From contig JANQOA010000023.1 in assembly GCA_028279305.1 (NCBI GenBank), positions 1 to 64,000 of the forward strand: a DNA stretch of 64,000 bases. Direction: 5' to 3'. Below, piece by piece: positions 1 to 8,436 of the stretch. Each line of letters begins with the position of its first letter. The first letter of the stretch is position 1. The notes below the pieces were generated by a model. It was given only the letters and a program-made list of their open reading frames with translations, was not told where the DNA came from and made no database searches. The stretch comes from Pseudomonadales bacterium. GTDB taxonomy: Bacteria; Pseudomonadota; Gammaproteobacteria; Pseudomonadales; Azotimanducaceae. A program made the translations under genes and the position numbers.

Positions 1-1
1 G

Positions 2-799
2 CTGGCCGGTAATTTCCCCGAAATATTCCTCGACGAGCGGGCCAACCAGGAAATCTCGGACTATGTCGCCGGACGCATTCGCCAGCGGGTCAACGATCCG
101 GACGTTGCGGACAAGCTTATTCCCAAAGACCACGGCTTCGGCCTGCAGCGTCTGCCGTTGGAGACCCACTACTTCGAAGCTTATAACCGGGACAACGTGG
201 AACTGGTGGACCTGTCTGAAACGCCGATCCAGGCGGTCACGCCCGCGGGCATTCAAACAAGCCGGCAGGAATACCCGCTGGATGTCATTGTTTATGCCAC
301 CGGCTTCGACGCCATCACCGGCCCATTCGACCGCCTCAACATCACAGGGGCAAGCGGCTGCCGGCTGCAAGAAAAGTGGGCACTCCAACCCACCACCTTT
401 CTCGGCATGCTGACCCATGGCTTTCCTAATCTGATGATGATTGCCGGGCCGCAAAGCGTTTCGGGTTCAACCAACTTTCCCCGCGCCATCGAAGGCGGCG
501 TGAACTGGGTGACCGGGCTGTTGCAACACGCGCTGGCCAATAACGTCACGCGTCTCGAGGTCAGCCAGGCGGCGGAGGAAGCCTGGCACGAACAGGTTGT
601 ACAGGCTCACGAACGGCTGCTGGCGCGGCGCAGTCAGGGCTGGTTTACCGGATACAACGAAAACATAGCCGGGCGTGAGATCGGCAACGTGCGTTACCAC
701 GCGTACTTTGGCGGCGGCCCCCAGTACGCCAGGCAACTTGAGCAACAAGCCCGCGACGGCTATCCGCAGATTGACATGCAAAGCGCCGGCGCCGGCTGA
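2..799 (+). CDS. Baeyer-Villiger monooxygenase, C-terminal part (5' end outside window)
   Basis: The frame is open from the first bases of the window to the TGA at 797-799, so this is the last ~265 residues of a longer gene. The residues YATGFDA (around 297-315) are the ATGF signature near the second nucleotide-binding region of flavin-dependent Baeyer-Villiger monooxygenases, and the following region (TFLGMLTHGFPNL, then SGSTNFPRAIE) is typical of the C-terminal half of the cyclohexanone-monooxygenase group. Such enzymes use FAD, NADPH and O2 to insert oxygen next to a ketone. The N-terminal FAD motif and the BVMO fingerprint lie upstream and cannot be checked. A related N-hydroxylating flavin monooxygenase is possible but less likely. 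The next gene is convergent, 16 bases away. Confidence 0.85.
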   Translation: MAGNFPEIFLDERANQEISDYVAGRIRQRVNDPDVADKLIPKDHGFGLQRLPLETHYFEAYNRDNVELVDLSETPIQAVTPAGIQTSRQEYPLDVIVYATGFDAITGPFDRLNITGASGCRLQEKWALQPTTFLGMLTHGFPNLMMIAGPQSVSGSTNFPRAIEGGVNWVTGLLQHALANNVTRLEVSQAAEEAWHEQVVQAHERLLARRSQGWFTGYNENIAGREIGNVRYHAYFGGGPQYARQLEQQARDGYPQIDMQSAGAG

Positions 800-815
800 C
801 CCCGCATGGCGTCAG

Positions 816-1442
816 CTACCCGTTTCTGTCAGCCTCGCTGAGCCTGTGGAAGGCGGTCCAGAGATTATCCACCGCCGGCCGCCGGGGTTGATGATCGAGC
901 AGATCAAACCACAGGTTGCCCGGATCGTCTTTGCCGCGGCAACCGCTCAGCGCCTGATTTGCTGAATCCCCGCCCGAGCGGATATCCAGCGTATGGATCC
1001 AGCGGTCGAGATCGCTGGCGATCACCCGGTGCAAGAGCTTCCACTCACTTTCCCGCTTTTCCCAAACGTCGAGATAACGGCCCTGGTGCCAGAAATCGGT
1101 GAATCCGCCTTCGTGCGCCAGGCGGTGCACAACATGCCACTGGGACGTGCAGGCGCACCGGTCACCGTCAAACTTAAAGCGTGTGTTGGTGATGGAGTGC
1201 ATGCTGGAATCCACCTCTTGCAGGCAGGGGATGACGTAGTCGGCAAATTCGTGGGCGTTGCCCGCAAAGAAACCATGGTCGTCATAGCCATCCGGCCAGT
1301 AACACGACTTCAACATTTCCAGGTCACACCGGTCCACAGCCTGACAGTAGCGGTGGATGCCCTCACGAATCGCTTCGCGGTCTCTCAGTTCCCGCAGTTC
1401 ACTCTCAAGCGCTGCCAGCCTCGCTTCTATTGCTTCAGACAT
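816..1442 (-). CDS. SnoaL-like (NTF2-fold) protein
   Basis: A 208-residue protein starting MSEAIEARL. I chose this ATG because AGGAGG lies just upstream; the frame extends 13 codons further without support. An N-terminal coiled-coil-like stretch (RLAALESELRELRDREAIRE) leads into a compact domain with HRYCQAVDRCD, then YDDHGFF and later LHRV, the pattern of the SnoaL_4 / aromatic-dioxygenase-beta-like NTF2 fold. Members act as small dehydratases, cyclases or non-catalytic partners; the substrate cannot be read from sequence. The C-terminal ~50 residues beyond the fold are polar and unassigned. It converges on the monooxygenase, so the two are not one operon, although both would fit small-molecule catabolism. 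Confidence 0.7.
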   Translation of the reverse strand: MSEAIEARLAALESELRELRDREAIREGIHRYCQAVDRCDLEMLKSCYWPDGYDDHGFFAGNAHEFADYVIPCLQEVDSSMHSITNTRFKFDGDRCACTSQWHVVHRLAHEGGFTDFWHQGRYLDVWEKRESEWKLLHRVIASDLDRWIHTLDIRSGGDSANQALSGCRGKDDPGNLWFDLLDHQPRRPAVDNLWTAFHRLSEADRNG

Positions 1443-1535
1443 CTGTCTCCTCCTAAAGCCACCCGTTGCGCGGCAGATCAACGGTGTTCAAACCCGCCTT
1501 CATGCGTGCCGTCAAGCCTTTCGTCAAGCCCTTCA

Positions 1536-3227
1536 TCAAGCGTAGTACAGCAGCAGGTACGTCACCAGCAGCACCGCCACCGCAAGCGCCGTGGTACCGG
1601 TCAGCCAACTGAAGTTGAGCACGCCTTTCGGCGCGTAGGCATGCCGGACCCGTTCGGCGGCCGCTTCGAACCACCTGCCGCCAAGCTGCTGCCCGCCGGC
1701 GTAGGCTGCTGCGCAATACGCCTGCAACCGCAGCAGCAGCCGCGGCGCAAGCCGCCGGTAAAGGTATTCCGCGTCAATGTTAGTGGACGGCAATTCCGGC
1801 GGATAGAGTCCGCGCAGCTGCAGGAAAACAAACGCAAGCGCTGAGAAAAACAGCAGCTGGGTCTGCGTTATCACATGCGACCAGGTGTAAGGCGCGTAGT
1901 CCACCGGCCATGGCAGCAGGCTGTAAAGTAGCCACGGATAACTGCCGTTGAATATGCACAGGGCCGCCGCGATCCCCATGGCGAGCAGCATATTCCACGG
2001 CGGCTCTCTGGCCCTGAGCCCCGAGTCGTGCGCAAAGAAGGCAAAATACGGGATCTTGATGCCGGCGTGGTGGAAGACCCCAGCCGCGGCAAACAACAGC
2101 ACCAGCCAGGTCCAGTCATAACCTTCATACAGCGCCGCCGTCATCACCATCGACTTGCTGACAAACCCGCTGAACAGCGGGAACGCGGAAATTGACGCGG
2201 CACCGACAATACACAGCCCGGTGGTAACCGGCATCGTCTTGTACAGGCCGCCGAGTTCAGAGCCATTGATCCTGCCGGTGACGTGCAGTACGGCACCCAT
2301 CGACATAAACAGCAGGCCCTTGAAGATGACATCGTTAAAGGCGTGGGCAACCGCGCCGTTCAGCGCAAGTTCCGTGCCGATGCCAATCCCCACAACCATG
2401 AAACCGACCTGGTTGATCATGCTGTAACACAACACCCTGCGCAGATCGTTCTCTATGACCGCGTAGAAAATCGGGAACGCCGCCATGACAACACCCACGT
2501 AGACCAGCAGCTCGGTGCCGGGGTAGCCCCGCGCCAGCGCGTAGACAGCCACCTTGGTCGTGAAAGCTGACAGAAACACCGTGCCGGTCGGCGTTGCCTC
2601 GGCGTACGCTTCCGTCAGCCAGTTATGGGCAAACGGGAACGCACACTTGATGCCGAACGCCAGCAGGATAAGCCAGCTTGCCGTGCCGTCCAGGGTGAAC
2701 TGTTCAAAAGCGATGGAGCCGGTTTCGTGCAGGTGCAGCAGCGTACCGCTCAACAACAAAACGCCGGACCCGATCTGCATCAGCAGATAGCGCATGCCGG
2801 CGCCTTGCGCGCGGGTTGTACGCCGCGCCCAGATCAGGAACACCGACGTCACCGCGAGAATTTCCCAGAACACAAACAGCGTGATCAGGTCGCCGGCAAA
2901 TACCGCGCCGAGGGCGCTGCCGGCATAGAGCAGCGCTGATACCTGTTGCGCCGCGTCGCGCACGTGCAGCGCGTAGACAACACCGATAAATGCCGCCAGG
3001 TGGAACAGGTAGCCGAACAGCAGGCTCAGCTTATCCACTTTCAGCAGCGTGAGTTGATAGTCGAACAGCACCATCTGCCAATAGGCACCCTGCTCCACGA
3101 ACAGCAGCAGATTCAAGGCACCGGCAACCGGCACCAGCAGCGACACCCCAGCCCGCAGGCGCGCGGGCAGCAGCGCCACCACAAGGGCGCCGGCAAAGAA
3201 CACCAGGGCGGGCAGCAGACTACTCAT
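1536..3227 (-). CDS. Mrp-type antiporter subunit D homologue (third copy)
   Basis: A 563-residue polytopic membrane protein of the proton-translocating ND2/ND4/ND5 family (Proton_antipo_M). Visible family features are FVFWE in the first third (the conserved membrane glutamate), PFAHNWLTEAYAEATP with the HxWL and P-T pattern near the middle, and RRVLCYSMINQVGF, the loop after the transmembrane half-channel. It would form an ion channel in the inner-membrane Mrp complex, exchanging Na+ or K+ for protons. It is the last gene of the operon and overlaps the 82-residue gene before it by 8 bases. It is ~60 residues longer than the other two D-type subunits, the extra length being C-terminal. It may stand in for the ND5-like half of MrpA, which is otherwise missing here. 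Confidence 0.85.
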   Translation of the reverse strand: MSSLLPALVFFAGALVVALLPARLRAGVSLLVPVAGALNLLLFVEQGAYWQMVLFDYQLTLLKVDKLSLLFGYLFHLAAFIGVVYALHVRDAAQQVSALLYAGSALGAVFAGDLITLFVFWEILAVTSVFLIWARRTTRAQGAGMRYLLMQIGSGVLLLSGTLLHLHETGSIAFEQFTLDGTASWLILLAFGIKCAFPFAHNWLTEAYAEATPTGTVFLSAFTTKVAVYALARGYPGTELLVYVGVVMAAFPIFYAVIENDLRRVLCYSMINQVGFMVVGIGIGTELALNGAVAHAFNDVIFKGLLFMSMGAVLHVTGRINGSELGGLYKTMPVTTGLCIVGAASISAFPLFSGFVSKSMVMTAALYEGYDWTWLVLLFAAAGVFHHAGIKIPYFAFFAHDSGLRAREPPWNMLLAMGIAAALCIFNGSYPWLLYSLLPWPVDYAPYTWSHVITQTQLLFFSALAFVFLQLRGLYPPELPSTNIDAEYLYRRLAPRLLLRLQAYCAAAYAGGQQLGGRWFEAAAERVRHAYAPKGVLNFSWLTGTTALAVAVLLVTYLLLYYA

Positions 3228-3468
3228 CGTCGTAGAAGTCCTCTCCGCGCATCAGGACCTTGCGCATCGCCGTCGCCGCCAGTACCAGTGCTACACAGGC
3301 AACAAAACCGTAGATTGCGTAGAAGCCGAACAGGCCTTCCCACACGCGCTCGTAATGCCGGTGGTAAAACAGATCCGCCAGAAACAGCAGCGCGCAGACC
3401 GCAACAAAACCGCGGATGAGTTTCCTGACGTTGGCGGGGCTGTCGAGCCAGCGTGGTTGTTCGCTCAT
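3220..3468 (-). CDS. small two-helix membrane protein of the Mrp operon
   Basis: An 82-residue protein with two hydrophobic segments (about residues 17-32 and 46-66), separated by the polar stretch HRHYERVWEG and ending in the acidic tail GEDFYDDE. It sits between two MnhD-type genes, overlapping the downstream one by 8 bases, so it is translated with the antiporter. I recall similar short proteins, with a GFYAxYGFVACV-like second helix and an EDxYD tail, beside ND-type antiporter subunits, but I know no assigned function. An accessory or assembly subunit is the simplest guess. A same-length overlapping frame (3224-3475) has no membrane character and was discarded. Confidence 0.7.
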   Translation of the reverse strand: MSEQPRWLDSPANVRKLIRGFVAVCALLFLADLFYHRHYERVWEGLFGFYAIYGFVACVALVLAATAMRKVLMRGEDFYDDE

Positions 3469-3492
3469 TGTTCACTCATGGGTGCTTGATCC

Positions 3493-4986
3493 TCATTGCA
3501 ACGGGGTGCCTTGCACGGCGCCGGTCTGTGTCAGGATGCCCTCGGCTAACCGGAACAGCGGCTCCGCCGTGAAAAACAGCGCCACGCATAGTGCCGCTGT
3601 GACAAGGAGCGCAACGACACTCGGCAGCGGCGCTTCCCGCAGGCTGGAAATTGTTTCTCCATCCGCCGGTCTGGAGAAGAATGCGCGTATGGGAATGGGC
3701 AGCAGATACGCGACGTTCAGAAGTGAACTGATCATCAGCACGCCAAGCAGCATGATCTCATCCGCCTGCAGCGTCCCCAGCGCCAGATACCACTTGCTCC
3801 ACAAACCGGCGAGGGGCGGCAGGCCGATAACGCTGAGGCTGGCAACAAAAAACGCGGTCATCGTAAACGGCATGGCGCGGCCGATGCCGCGCATGTCACT
3901 GATCTCCTTTTTGTGCAGGGCCACGTCGATGGCGCCGGCGCAGAAAAACAGCGTAATCTTGCCGACCGCGTGGGTGACGATGTGCATGGCGCCGCCGATC
4001 ACCGCAAGCGGACTTGCAAGCATGGCGCCAAGCACAATGTAGGAAAGCTGGCTGACCGTGGAATAAGCCAGCCGGCGCTTCAGGTTGTCCTGGCGCATGG
4101 CGATAATGGAACCGAGGAGGATCGTTGCTCCCGCAATCCACGCCAACACCTCCCCCATCGGCACCTCAGCCAGGAAGTCGATGCCGAAGATGTAAACCGA
4201 GATCTTCAGTACCGTAAACACGCCGGCCTTGACCACCGCCACCGCGTGCAGCAGCGCGCTGACCGGTGCGGGTGCAACCATGGCTCCCGGCAGCCAGCGG
4301 TGAAACGGCATCAGCGCAGCTTTGCCGGTGCCGAACACAAACAACAACAGCAGTACCGCGGCAACACCCGGACCGGCATGGCCCGCCATGATCCCGCCCG
4401 CCGTGAAGTCCGTGGTGCCGGTGACGCTCCAGGTCCAGATGACGGCGGGCAGCAGGAACGTGATGGACGTGAACAGCAGGATGCCGAGATAGGTGCGGCC
4501 GCCCCGCCTGGCTTCGGCGGTGCCCGCATGAGTGACAAGCGGCCAGGTGGACAGCGTCAGCAGTTCGTAAAACAGGAACAACGTCAACAGGTTGGCGGCA
4601 AAAGCAATACCCATGGCGCCGCAGAGTGCGATGGCAAAACAGACATAAAAGCGTGTCTGATTGTCTTCGTGATGGGCGCGCATATAGCCGATGGCGTAGA
4701 TTGACGTAACAATCCACAGGCCGGACGCAACCAGCGCGAAGATCATGCCCAGCGGCTCCAGCTTGAAGGCGATGGTAATCCCCGGCAGCATCTGATGCAG
4801 TACAATGCCCGGCTGCGCGCCCGCCTGCACTTCCGGCAACAACTGCAGAACCGTTACAAAAAGCAGCGCCGCGGTGCTGAGGGTTACCGCCTCGCGCAGG
4901 TTCGGCCATGTGCCGGCCAGCCGGATCAACACAGCTCCGGCAAGCGGCAAGCCGACAGCAAGCAGAATGAGGTTTGCGGGGTTCAT
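3493..4986 (-). CDS. Mrp-type antiporter subunit D homologue (second copy)
   Basis: A 497-residue polytopic protein of the ND2/ND4/ND5 family. LFLFYELLTLSTWP carries the conserved membrane glutamate; PFHRWLPGAMVAPAPVSALL is the HxWLP...APxPVSA signature; RRLAYSTVSQLSYIVLG is the loop after the half-channel. The start ATG overlaps the stop of the upstream gene as ATGA, implying coupled translation. It should be a proton/cation-conducting subunit of the same inner-membrane complex as its neighbours. Having three such subunits is more than the two (A and D) of the standard seven-gene Mrp system. Confidence 0.88.
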   Translation of the reverse strand: MNPANLILLAVGLPLAGAVLIRLAGTWPNLREAVTLSTAALLFVTVLQLLPEVQAGAQPGIVLHQMLPGITIAFKLEPLGMIFALVASGLWIVTSIYAIGYMRAHHEDNQTRFYVCFAIALCGAMGIAFAANLLTLFLFYELLTLSTWPLVTHAGTAEARRGGRTYLGILLFTSITFLLPAVIWTWSVTGTTDFTAGGIMAGHAGPGVAAVLLLLFVFGTGKAALMPFHRWLPGAMVAPAPVSALLHAVAVVKAGVFTVLKISVYIFGIDFLAEVPMGEVLAWIAGATILLGSIIAMRQDNLKRRLAYSTVSQLSYIVLGAMLASPLAVIGGAMHIVTHAVGKITLFFCAGAIDVALHKKEISDMRGIGRAMPFTMTAFFVASLSVIGLPPLAGLWSKWYLALGTLQADEIMLLGVLMISSLLNVAYLLPIPIRAFFSRPADGETISSLREAPLPSVVALLVTAALCVALFFTAEPLFRLAEGILTQTGAVQGTPLQ

Positions 4987-6476
4987 TTGACGTGCGCGAG
5001 CAGGATTTCTGCCGCCAGCGAAGACAGTTCGAGGGGCAACGCCGGCATAAGGCCGAAGCCGAGATTACCCAGGGCCGCCAGCCACGCCACCGTCAGTAAC
5101 GGCGCCGGTGCTTCCCGCACCAATCCGCCGCCGCTGTCTACTTCCCCGAAGTATGCCGAGCCGATCACCCGCCCTACATAAGAAAGTGCCATCAGCGAGC
5201 CGAGCACAACAACGGCGATGAGCGCAAAGCCGATCGCGCCTTCGCCCAGGGCAGCGGATATAAGGCTCCATTTACTGATGAAGCCCGCCGTTCCCGGCAC
5301 ACCGATGAGGCTGAGGCCGCCGATCACTAACGCACCCATCGTCCACGGCATGTGCCGGGCAATGCCAACAATACTGTCAAGACGCAAACCCCTGAGCCGG
5401 GTCGCCAGACAGGCAATGGCAAGGAATACCGTGCCCTTGGCCAGCGCGTGGTTAAACATGTGAACAATGCTGGCGGTGAGGCCGGCAATGCTGACTATAC
5501 TGGCGCCGAGCAGAATGTAGCCGACCTGAGCCACGGAGGAATAGGCAAACAGGCGCTTGAGGTTCTTCTCGAACAGCGCGGCACCCGAGGCGACCAGGAT
5601 TGCCACTATCGCCAGCGGCATCAGGAAGTATGAGAACTGGATATCGTGGTGTTCGAGGTTGTCCTGGAAAACAAAAAAATCAAACCGCAGCAGCAGATAC
5701 AGTGACACCTTGGTGGAACAGGCTGCGAGGAAAACGGTCACCGCGTGGGGCGCATAGGTGTAAGCATTCGGCAGCCATGCATGCAGCGGCAGCACCGCCG
5801 CCTTCAGGCCCAGGCCGATGGTGATGAAACCCGCCGCCACCAGAATCGGCGTCAGGTCGGCAACCTGGTGAATCCGGGCTTCCATGTCCGCGAGGTTCAG
5901 GGTGCCGGTCATCAGGTAGATAAGACCAATCCCGATCAGGTAGAAGGTGGCACCGATGGTGCCCATGATCAGGTACTTGTAGACTGCCGGCAGCGCCCGC
6001 CGGTCCGACCCGCCGGCAATTAATACATAACTTGCCAGCGAGGAGATCTCCATGAAGACGAAGATGTTAAAAGCGTCCGCTGAAACCAGGATGCCTGCAA
6101 GGCCCGCCAGTTCAAGAAGCCAGGCGGCGTAGAACAACGGCTGGCGTTCCGGCTTGACGTCGGCTTCCAGAGTGTCGCGGCAGGCCAGCAGCGCCAGGGT
6201 TGAGGCAACCGTGACTACCAGCAGCACTATGGCGCTGAACGCATCCACCCCCAGCTCGATACCATAAGGCGCCGGCCAGGCTCCCATTTCGTAGCGGAAG
6301 CCTTCGCCGCCCAGCACACCCAGGGTGAGCACCACAGCAATGGCGGCCGCGCAGGCGCTGGCGGCGGTGGCCGCCGCCCAGGCCAGCCCGCGCGGCTGCA
6401 GCAGCAACAGCAGCGGCGCGCTCAACAGCGGTACAACAACCTGCAGCGCCGGCAGATGCGGAATCCAGTTGCTCAC
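4983..6476 (-). CDS. mnhD: Mrp-type antiporter subunit D
   Basis: A 497-residue membrane protein directly after MnhC, the position of MnhD/MrpD in standard operons. IFVFMEISSLASYV carries the membrane glutamate, PLHAWLPNAYTYAPHAVTV is the HAWLPxAYxxAP signature, and KRLFAYSSVAQVGYILLG follows. It begins with GTG, overlapping the mnhC stop as GTGA, and ends in an ATGA overlap with the next gene. In the Mrp complex this subunit forms a proton-conducting half-channel. Of the three D-type proteins here, this one has the strongest claim to the mnhD name by synteny. Confidence 0.88.
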   Translation of the reverse strand: MSNWIPHLPALQVVVPLLSAPLLLLLQPRGLAWAAATAASACAAAIAVVLTLGVLGGEGFRYEMGAWPAPYGIELGVDAFSAIVLLVVTVASTLALLACRDTLEADVKPERQPLFYAAWLLELAGLAGILVSADAFNIFVFMEISSLASYVLIAGGSDRRALPAVYKYLIMGTIGATFYLIGIGLIYLMTGTLNLADMEARIHQVADLTPILVAAGFITIGLGLKAAVLPLHAWLPNAYTYAPHAVTVFLAACSTKVSLYLLLRFDFFVFQDNLEHHDIQFSYFLMPLAIVAILVASGAALFEKNLKRLFAYSSVAQVGYILLGASIVSIAGLTASIVHMFNHALAKGTVFLAIACLATRLRGLRLDSIVGIARHMPWTMGALVIGGLSLIGVPGTAGFISKWSLISAALGEGAIGFALIAVVVLGSLMALSYVGRVIGSAYFGEVDSGGGLVREAPAPLLTVAWLAALGNLGFGLMPALPLELSSLAAEILLAHVK

Positions 6477-6841
6477 CGCGGGTCGGTCTCGTCGAGCTCG
6501 TGGATTTCGTGTTCTTCAATCGAGCCGTACTCTTCCTTGATGCGCACGACAATGCCGAGACCCAGCGCCATGGTTGAAATGCCGACAACAATGGCCGTCA
6601 GGATCAGGACCTGCGGCAGCGGGTTCGAGAACACCTGCTGGCTGATGTCGGGCTGAAAGATCGGCGCGGTGCCGCCGTCAACCTTGCCCATGGTGATGTA
6701 GAGCAGGAACACCGCGGACTGGAACAGCGACAGTCCGATCAGCATCTTGATGAGGTTCAACTTGGCAACCACCACGTAAAAACCGATCATGAGTACAACC
6801 GCAAAGACCCAGTAGTGATAAAGACCGAACAGCACGTCCAT
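6473..6841 (-). CDS. mnhC: Mrp-type antiporter subunit C (NuoK-like)
   Basis: A 122-residue protein with three predicted membrane helices, of the NuoK/MnhC family. The stretch NLIKMLIGLSLFQSAVFLLY is the conserved NuoK-like region, and QVLILTAIVVGISTMALGL is the third helix, with the family's Q-x-L-x-LTAIV pattern. Length is normal for the family. The C-terminal tail is charged (EEYGSIEEHEIHELDETD) and cytoplasmic. The ATG shares one base with the stop of the upstream gene. Confidence 0.92.
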   Translation of the reverse strand: MDVLFGLYHYWVFAVVLMIGFYVVVAKLNLIKMLIGLSLFQSAVFLLYITMGKVDGGTAPIFQPDISQQVFSNPLPQVLILTAIVVGISTMALGLGIVVRIKEEYGSIEEHEIHELDETDPR

Positions 6842-7830
6842 CAGTCGCTCCCGCGCGCCGCGAAGGCGTGGAATATACTCAGCAGCACACCGGTAACGGT
6901 GATGCCAACGCCAAGTTCGATCAGCAGAATGCCAACCTGCTGGCCGGTTACCGGATCATCCGCCAGCACCGAGTAGTCGAGGAAGTTGCCGCCCAGTACC
7001 ATGCAGGCGACGCCCACCGCGCCGTAGAGCAGCGTGCCGCCGGCGACCAGGCCCAGCAGCAGCCACTCCGGCATTACCTGCAGAGCGCGCTGCTCACCTT
7101 CCAGCAGCGCATACAGAATCATTCCCGCGGCAACAATGGCGCCCGCCTGAAAGCCTCCGCCGGGGCCGTACTCGCCGTGGAACTGCACATACAGCCCGAA
7201 CAAGACGATAAAGGGGACCAGCAACCGCCCGACCACCCGCGGAATCAGGTAGTGACGCAGGCCGATATCGGTACTGTGCAGACTCGCCTCTGCCGGTGCA
7301 GGCCTGCGCCGCGGCCGCCCGCCGAGCAGGAACAGGACGCCGATACCGGCGGTGAATACCACAAATACCTCACCCAGCGTATCGTAACCCCGGAAACTGC
7401 CGAGTACGGCGGTCACAACGTTGGGGATGTCGATCACCTCCGGCGTCTTCTCCAGGTACCAGGGCGCAACATGCTGATGCACGGGTGCATGCGGATCGCC
7501 GATACGCGGCTTGTCGAAGGTGGCGTAGATCACAATCGAAGCGGTCACCGCAACAACGCCAAGCGCCGGCAGCGGCCTGGCCGAGCCGCCGTGTTCGCGG
7601 TCCGCGGTAAGCGCCAGCGCCGCCAGGTACAGGACGGTGGAAATTCCCGCGCCCACCGCGGCCTCGGTGAGGGCAACGTCCGGCGCGTCCAGAATGAAAA
7701 ACAGCGCGGCCATCAGCAGGCTGAAAATGCCGGAAAGCATGGCCGCGGCAAACAGGTTCGGCGTACGCGCAATTGCCAGCGCGGTAATCACCAGCATGGT
7801 CAGCAGGAAAGCGCCGAACAAGGCAATCAT
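6841..7830 (-). CDS. Mrp antiporter fusion: DUF4040/MbhD-E region + subunit B
   Basis: A 329-residue protein with two parts. Residues ~1-85 resemble the MbhD/DUF4040 domain (DAPDVALTEAAVGAG is its signature), and ~90-170 the MbhE-like region; in canonical Mrp systems both form the C-terminus of MrpA. Residues ~185-325 are an MnhB domain, recognised by FIVLFGLYVQFHGEYGPGGGFQAG. The gene therefore contains the tail of MrpA joined to MrpB, while the ND5-like body of MrpA is not encoded here and is probably replaced by one of the extra D-type subunits. It overlaps mnhG upstream as ATGA and touches mnhC downstream. Confidence 0.85.
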   Translation of the reverse strand: MIALFGAFLLTMLVITALAIARTPNLFAAAMLSGIFSLLMAALFFILDAPDVALTEAAVGAGISTVLYLAALALTADREHGGSARPLPALGVVAVTASIVIYATFDKPRIGDPHAPVHQHVAPWYLEKTPEVIDIPNVVTAVLGSFRGYDTLGEVFVVFTAGIGVLFLLGGRPRRRPAPAEASLHSTDIGLRHYLIPRVVGRLLVPFIVLFGLYVQFHGEYGPGGGFQAGAIVAAGMILYALLEGEQRALQVMPEWLLLGLVAGGTLLYGAVGVACMVLGGNFLDYSVLADDPVTGQQVGILLIELGVGITVTGVLLSIFHAFAARGSD

Positions 7831-8156
7831 CGGCGTTCTTCCGGTTTCCAGGGCACGGCTTCGGTGGGCCGCACGCCGGCCAGCATGGCAGCGCTGGCCA
7901 GGGCGTTTGTAGCCGTGGGGCTGGTGAGCAGCAGGAAAACGAGGATCATGCCGAGTTTAATGCTCGCCAGCGAGGCGCCGGCCTGCAGCATAAGCCCGGT
8001 AATAACCAGCACGGCGCCCGCGGTATCGGTGAGGCTGGCGGCATGCATCCGGGTAAAAAGGTCCGGCATGCGCAGCGCGCCGACACCGCCGATAAAGACA
8101 AATGCGCCGCCGAGGGCCAGCAGCACCCAACTCAGGATGTCGAGCAGCAACGCCAC
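7827..8156 (-). CDS. mnhG: Mrp-type antiporter subunit G
   Basis: A 109-residue protein with three hydrophobic segments, of the PhaG/MnhG family. The family signature is visible as GGVGALRMPDLFTRMHAASLTDT (read in two halves: GALRMPDLFTRMHAAS, then TDTAGAVLV). Length and operon place are normal. It is a small membrane subunit needed for assembly of the Mrp complex. The stop overlaps the start of the next gene as ATGA and the start lies two bases after mnhF, so translation is probably coupled. Confidence 0.92.
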   Translation of the reverse strand: MALLLDILSWVLLALGGAFVFIGGVGALRMPDLFTRMHAASLTDTAGAVLVITGLMLQAGASLASIKLGMILVFLLLTSPTATNALASAAMLAGVRPTEAVPWKPEERR

Positions 8157-8158
8157 CG

Positions 8159-8434
8159 TTACGGCGCCGGGTCGGAGCTGCTGCGCAGCGCCCGGCTGCG
8201 GATGAAAACAAGCACCGCCAGCACGCCGATAAAGTTGATCAGCGCGTAGGCCAGCGCCAGGTCGAGAAAGTCCGGGCGGCCGAACAGCAACGCGATAACT
8301 GAAAGCAGCAGCACGGTCTTGGTGCCGAACATATTCACCGCCAGCACGCGGTCATAGACACTGGGGCCGAGCAGTGCGCGGACCAGCGCCAGGGCCATGG
8401 TTGCCAGGGTGGCGAAGGCGACAACGTAGTACAT
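8159..8434 (-). CDS. mnhF: Mrp-type antiporter subunit F
   Basis: A 91-residue protein with three hydrophobic helices, of the MnhF/PhaF family. The family motif is seen as LLGPSVYDRVLAVNMFGTK near residue 24, followed by a helix and then DLALAYALINFIGVLA. Normal length. It lies two bases from mnhE and two bases from mnhG, in the usual E-F-G order. It is a small membrane subunit of the antiporter complex. Confidence 0.92.
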   Translation of the reverse strand: MYYVVAFATLATMALALVRALLGPSVYDRVLAVNMFGTKTVLLLSVIALLFGRPDFLDLALAYALINFIGVLAVLVFIRSRALRSSSDPAP

Positions 8435-8436
8435 GC

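Noticed and set aside
993..1844. A 283-codon plus-strand frame over the SnoaL and MnhD ends
   Set aside because: It spans two unrelated genes in antisense and shows no recognisable fold.
3913..4704. A 263-codon open frame opposite the second MnhD gene
   Set aside because: Low-complexity composition and no domain; opposite-strand artefact of a GC-rich gene.
6868..8205. A 445-codon open frame on the plus strand, antisense to mnhB and mnhG
   Set aside because: Its protein is rich in Q, R, H and G without hydrophobic domains, as expected for the opposite strand of GC-rich membrane genes; the minus-strand genes have clear family motifs.
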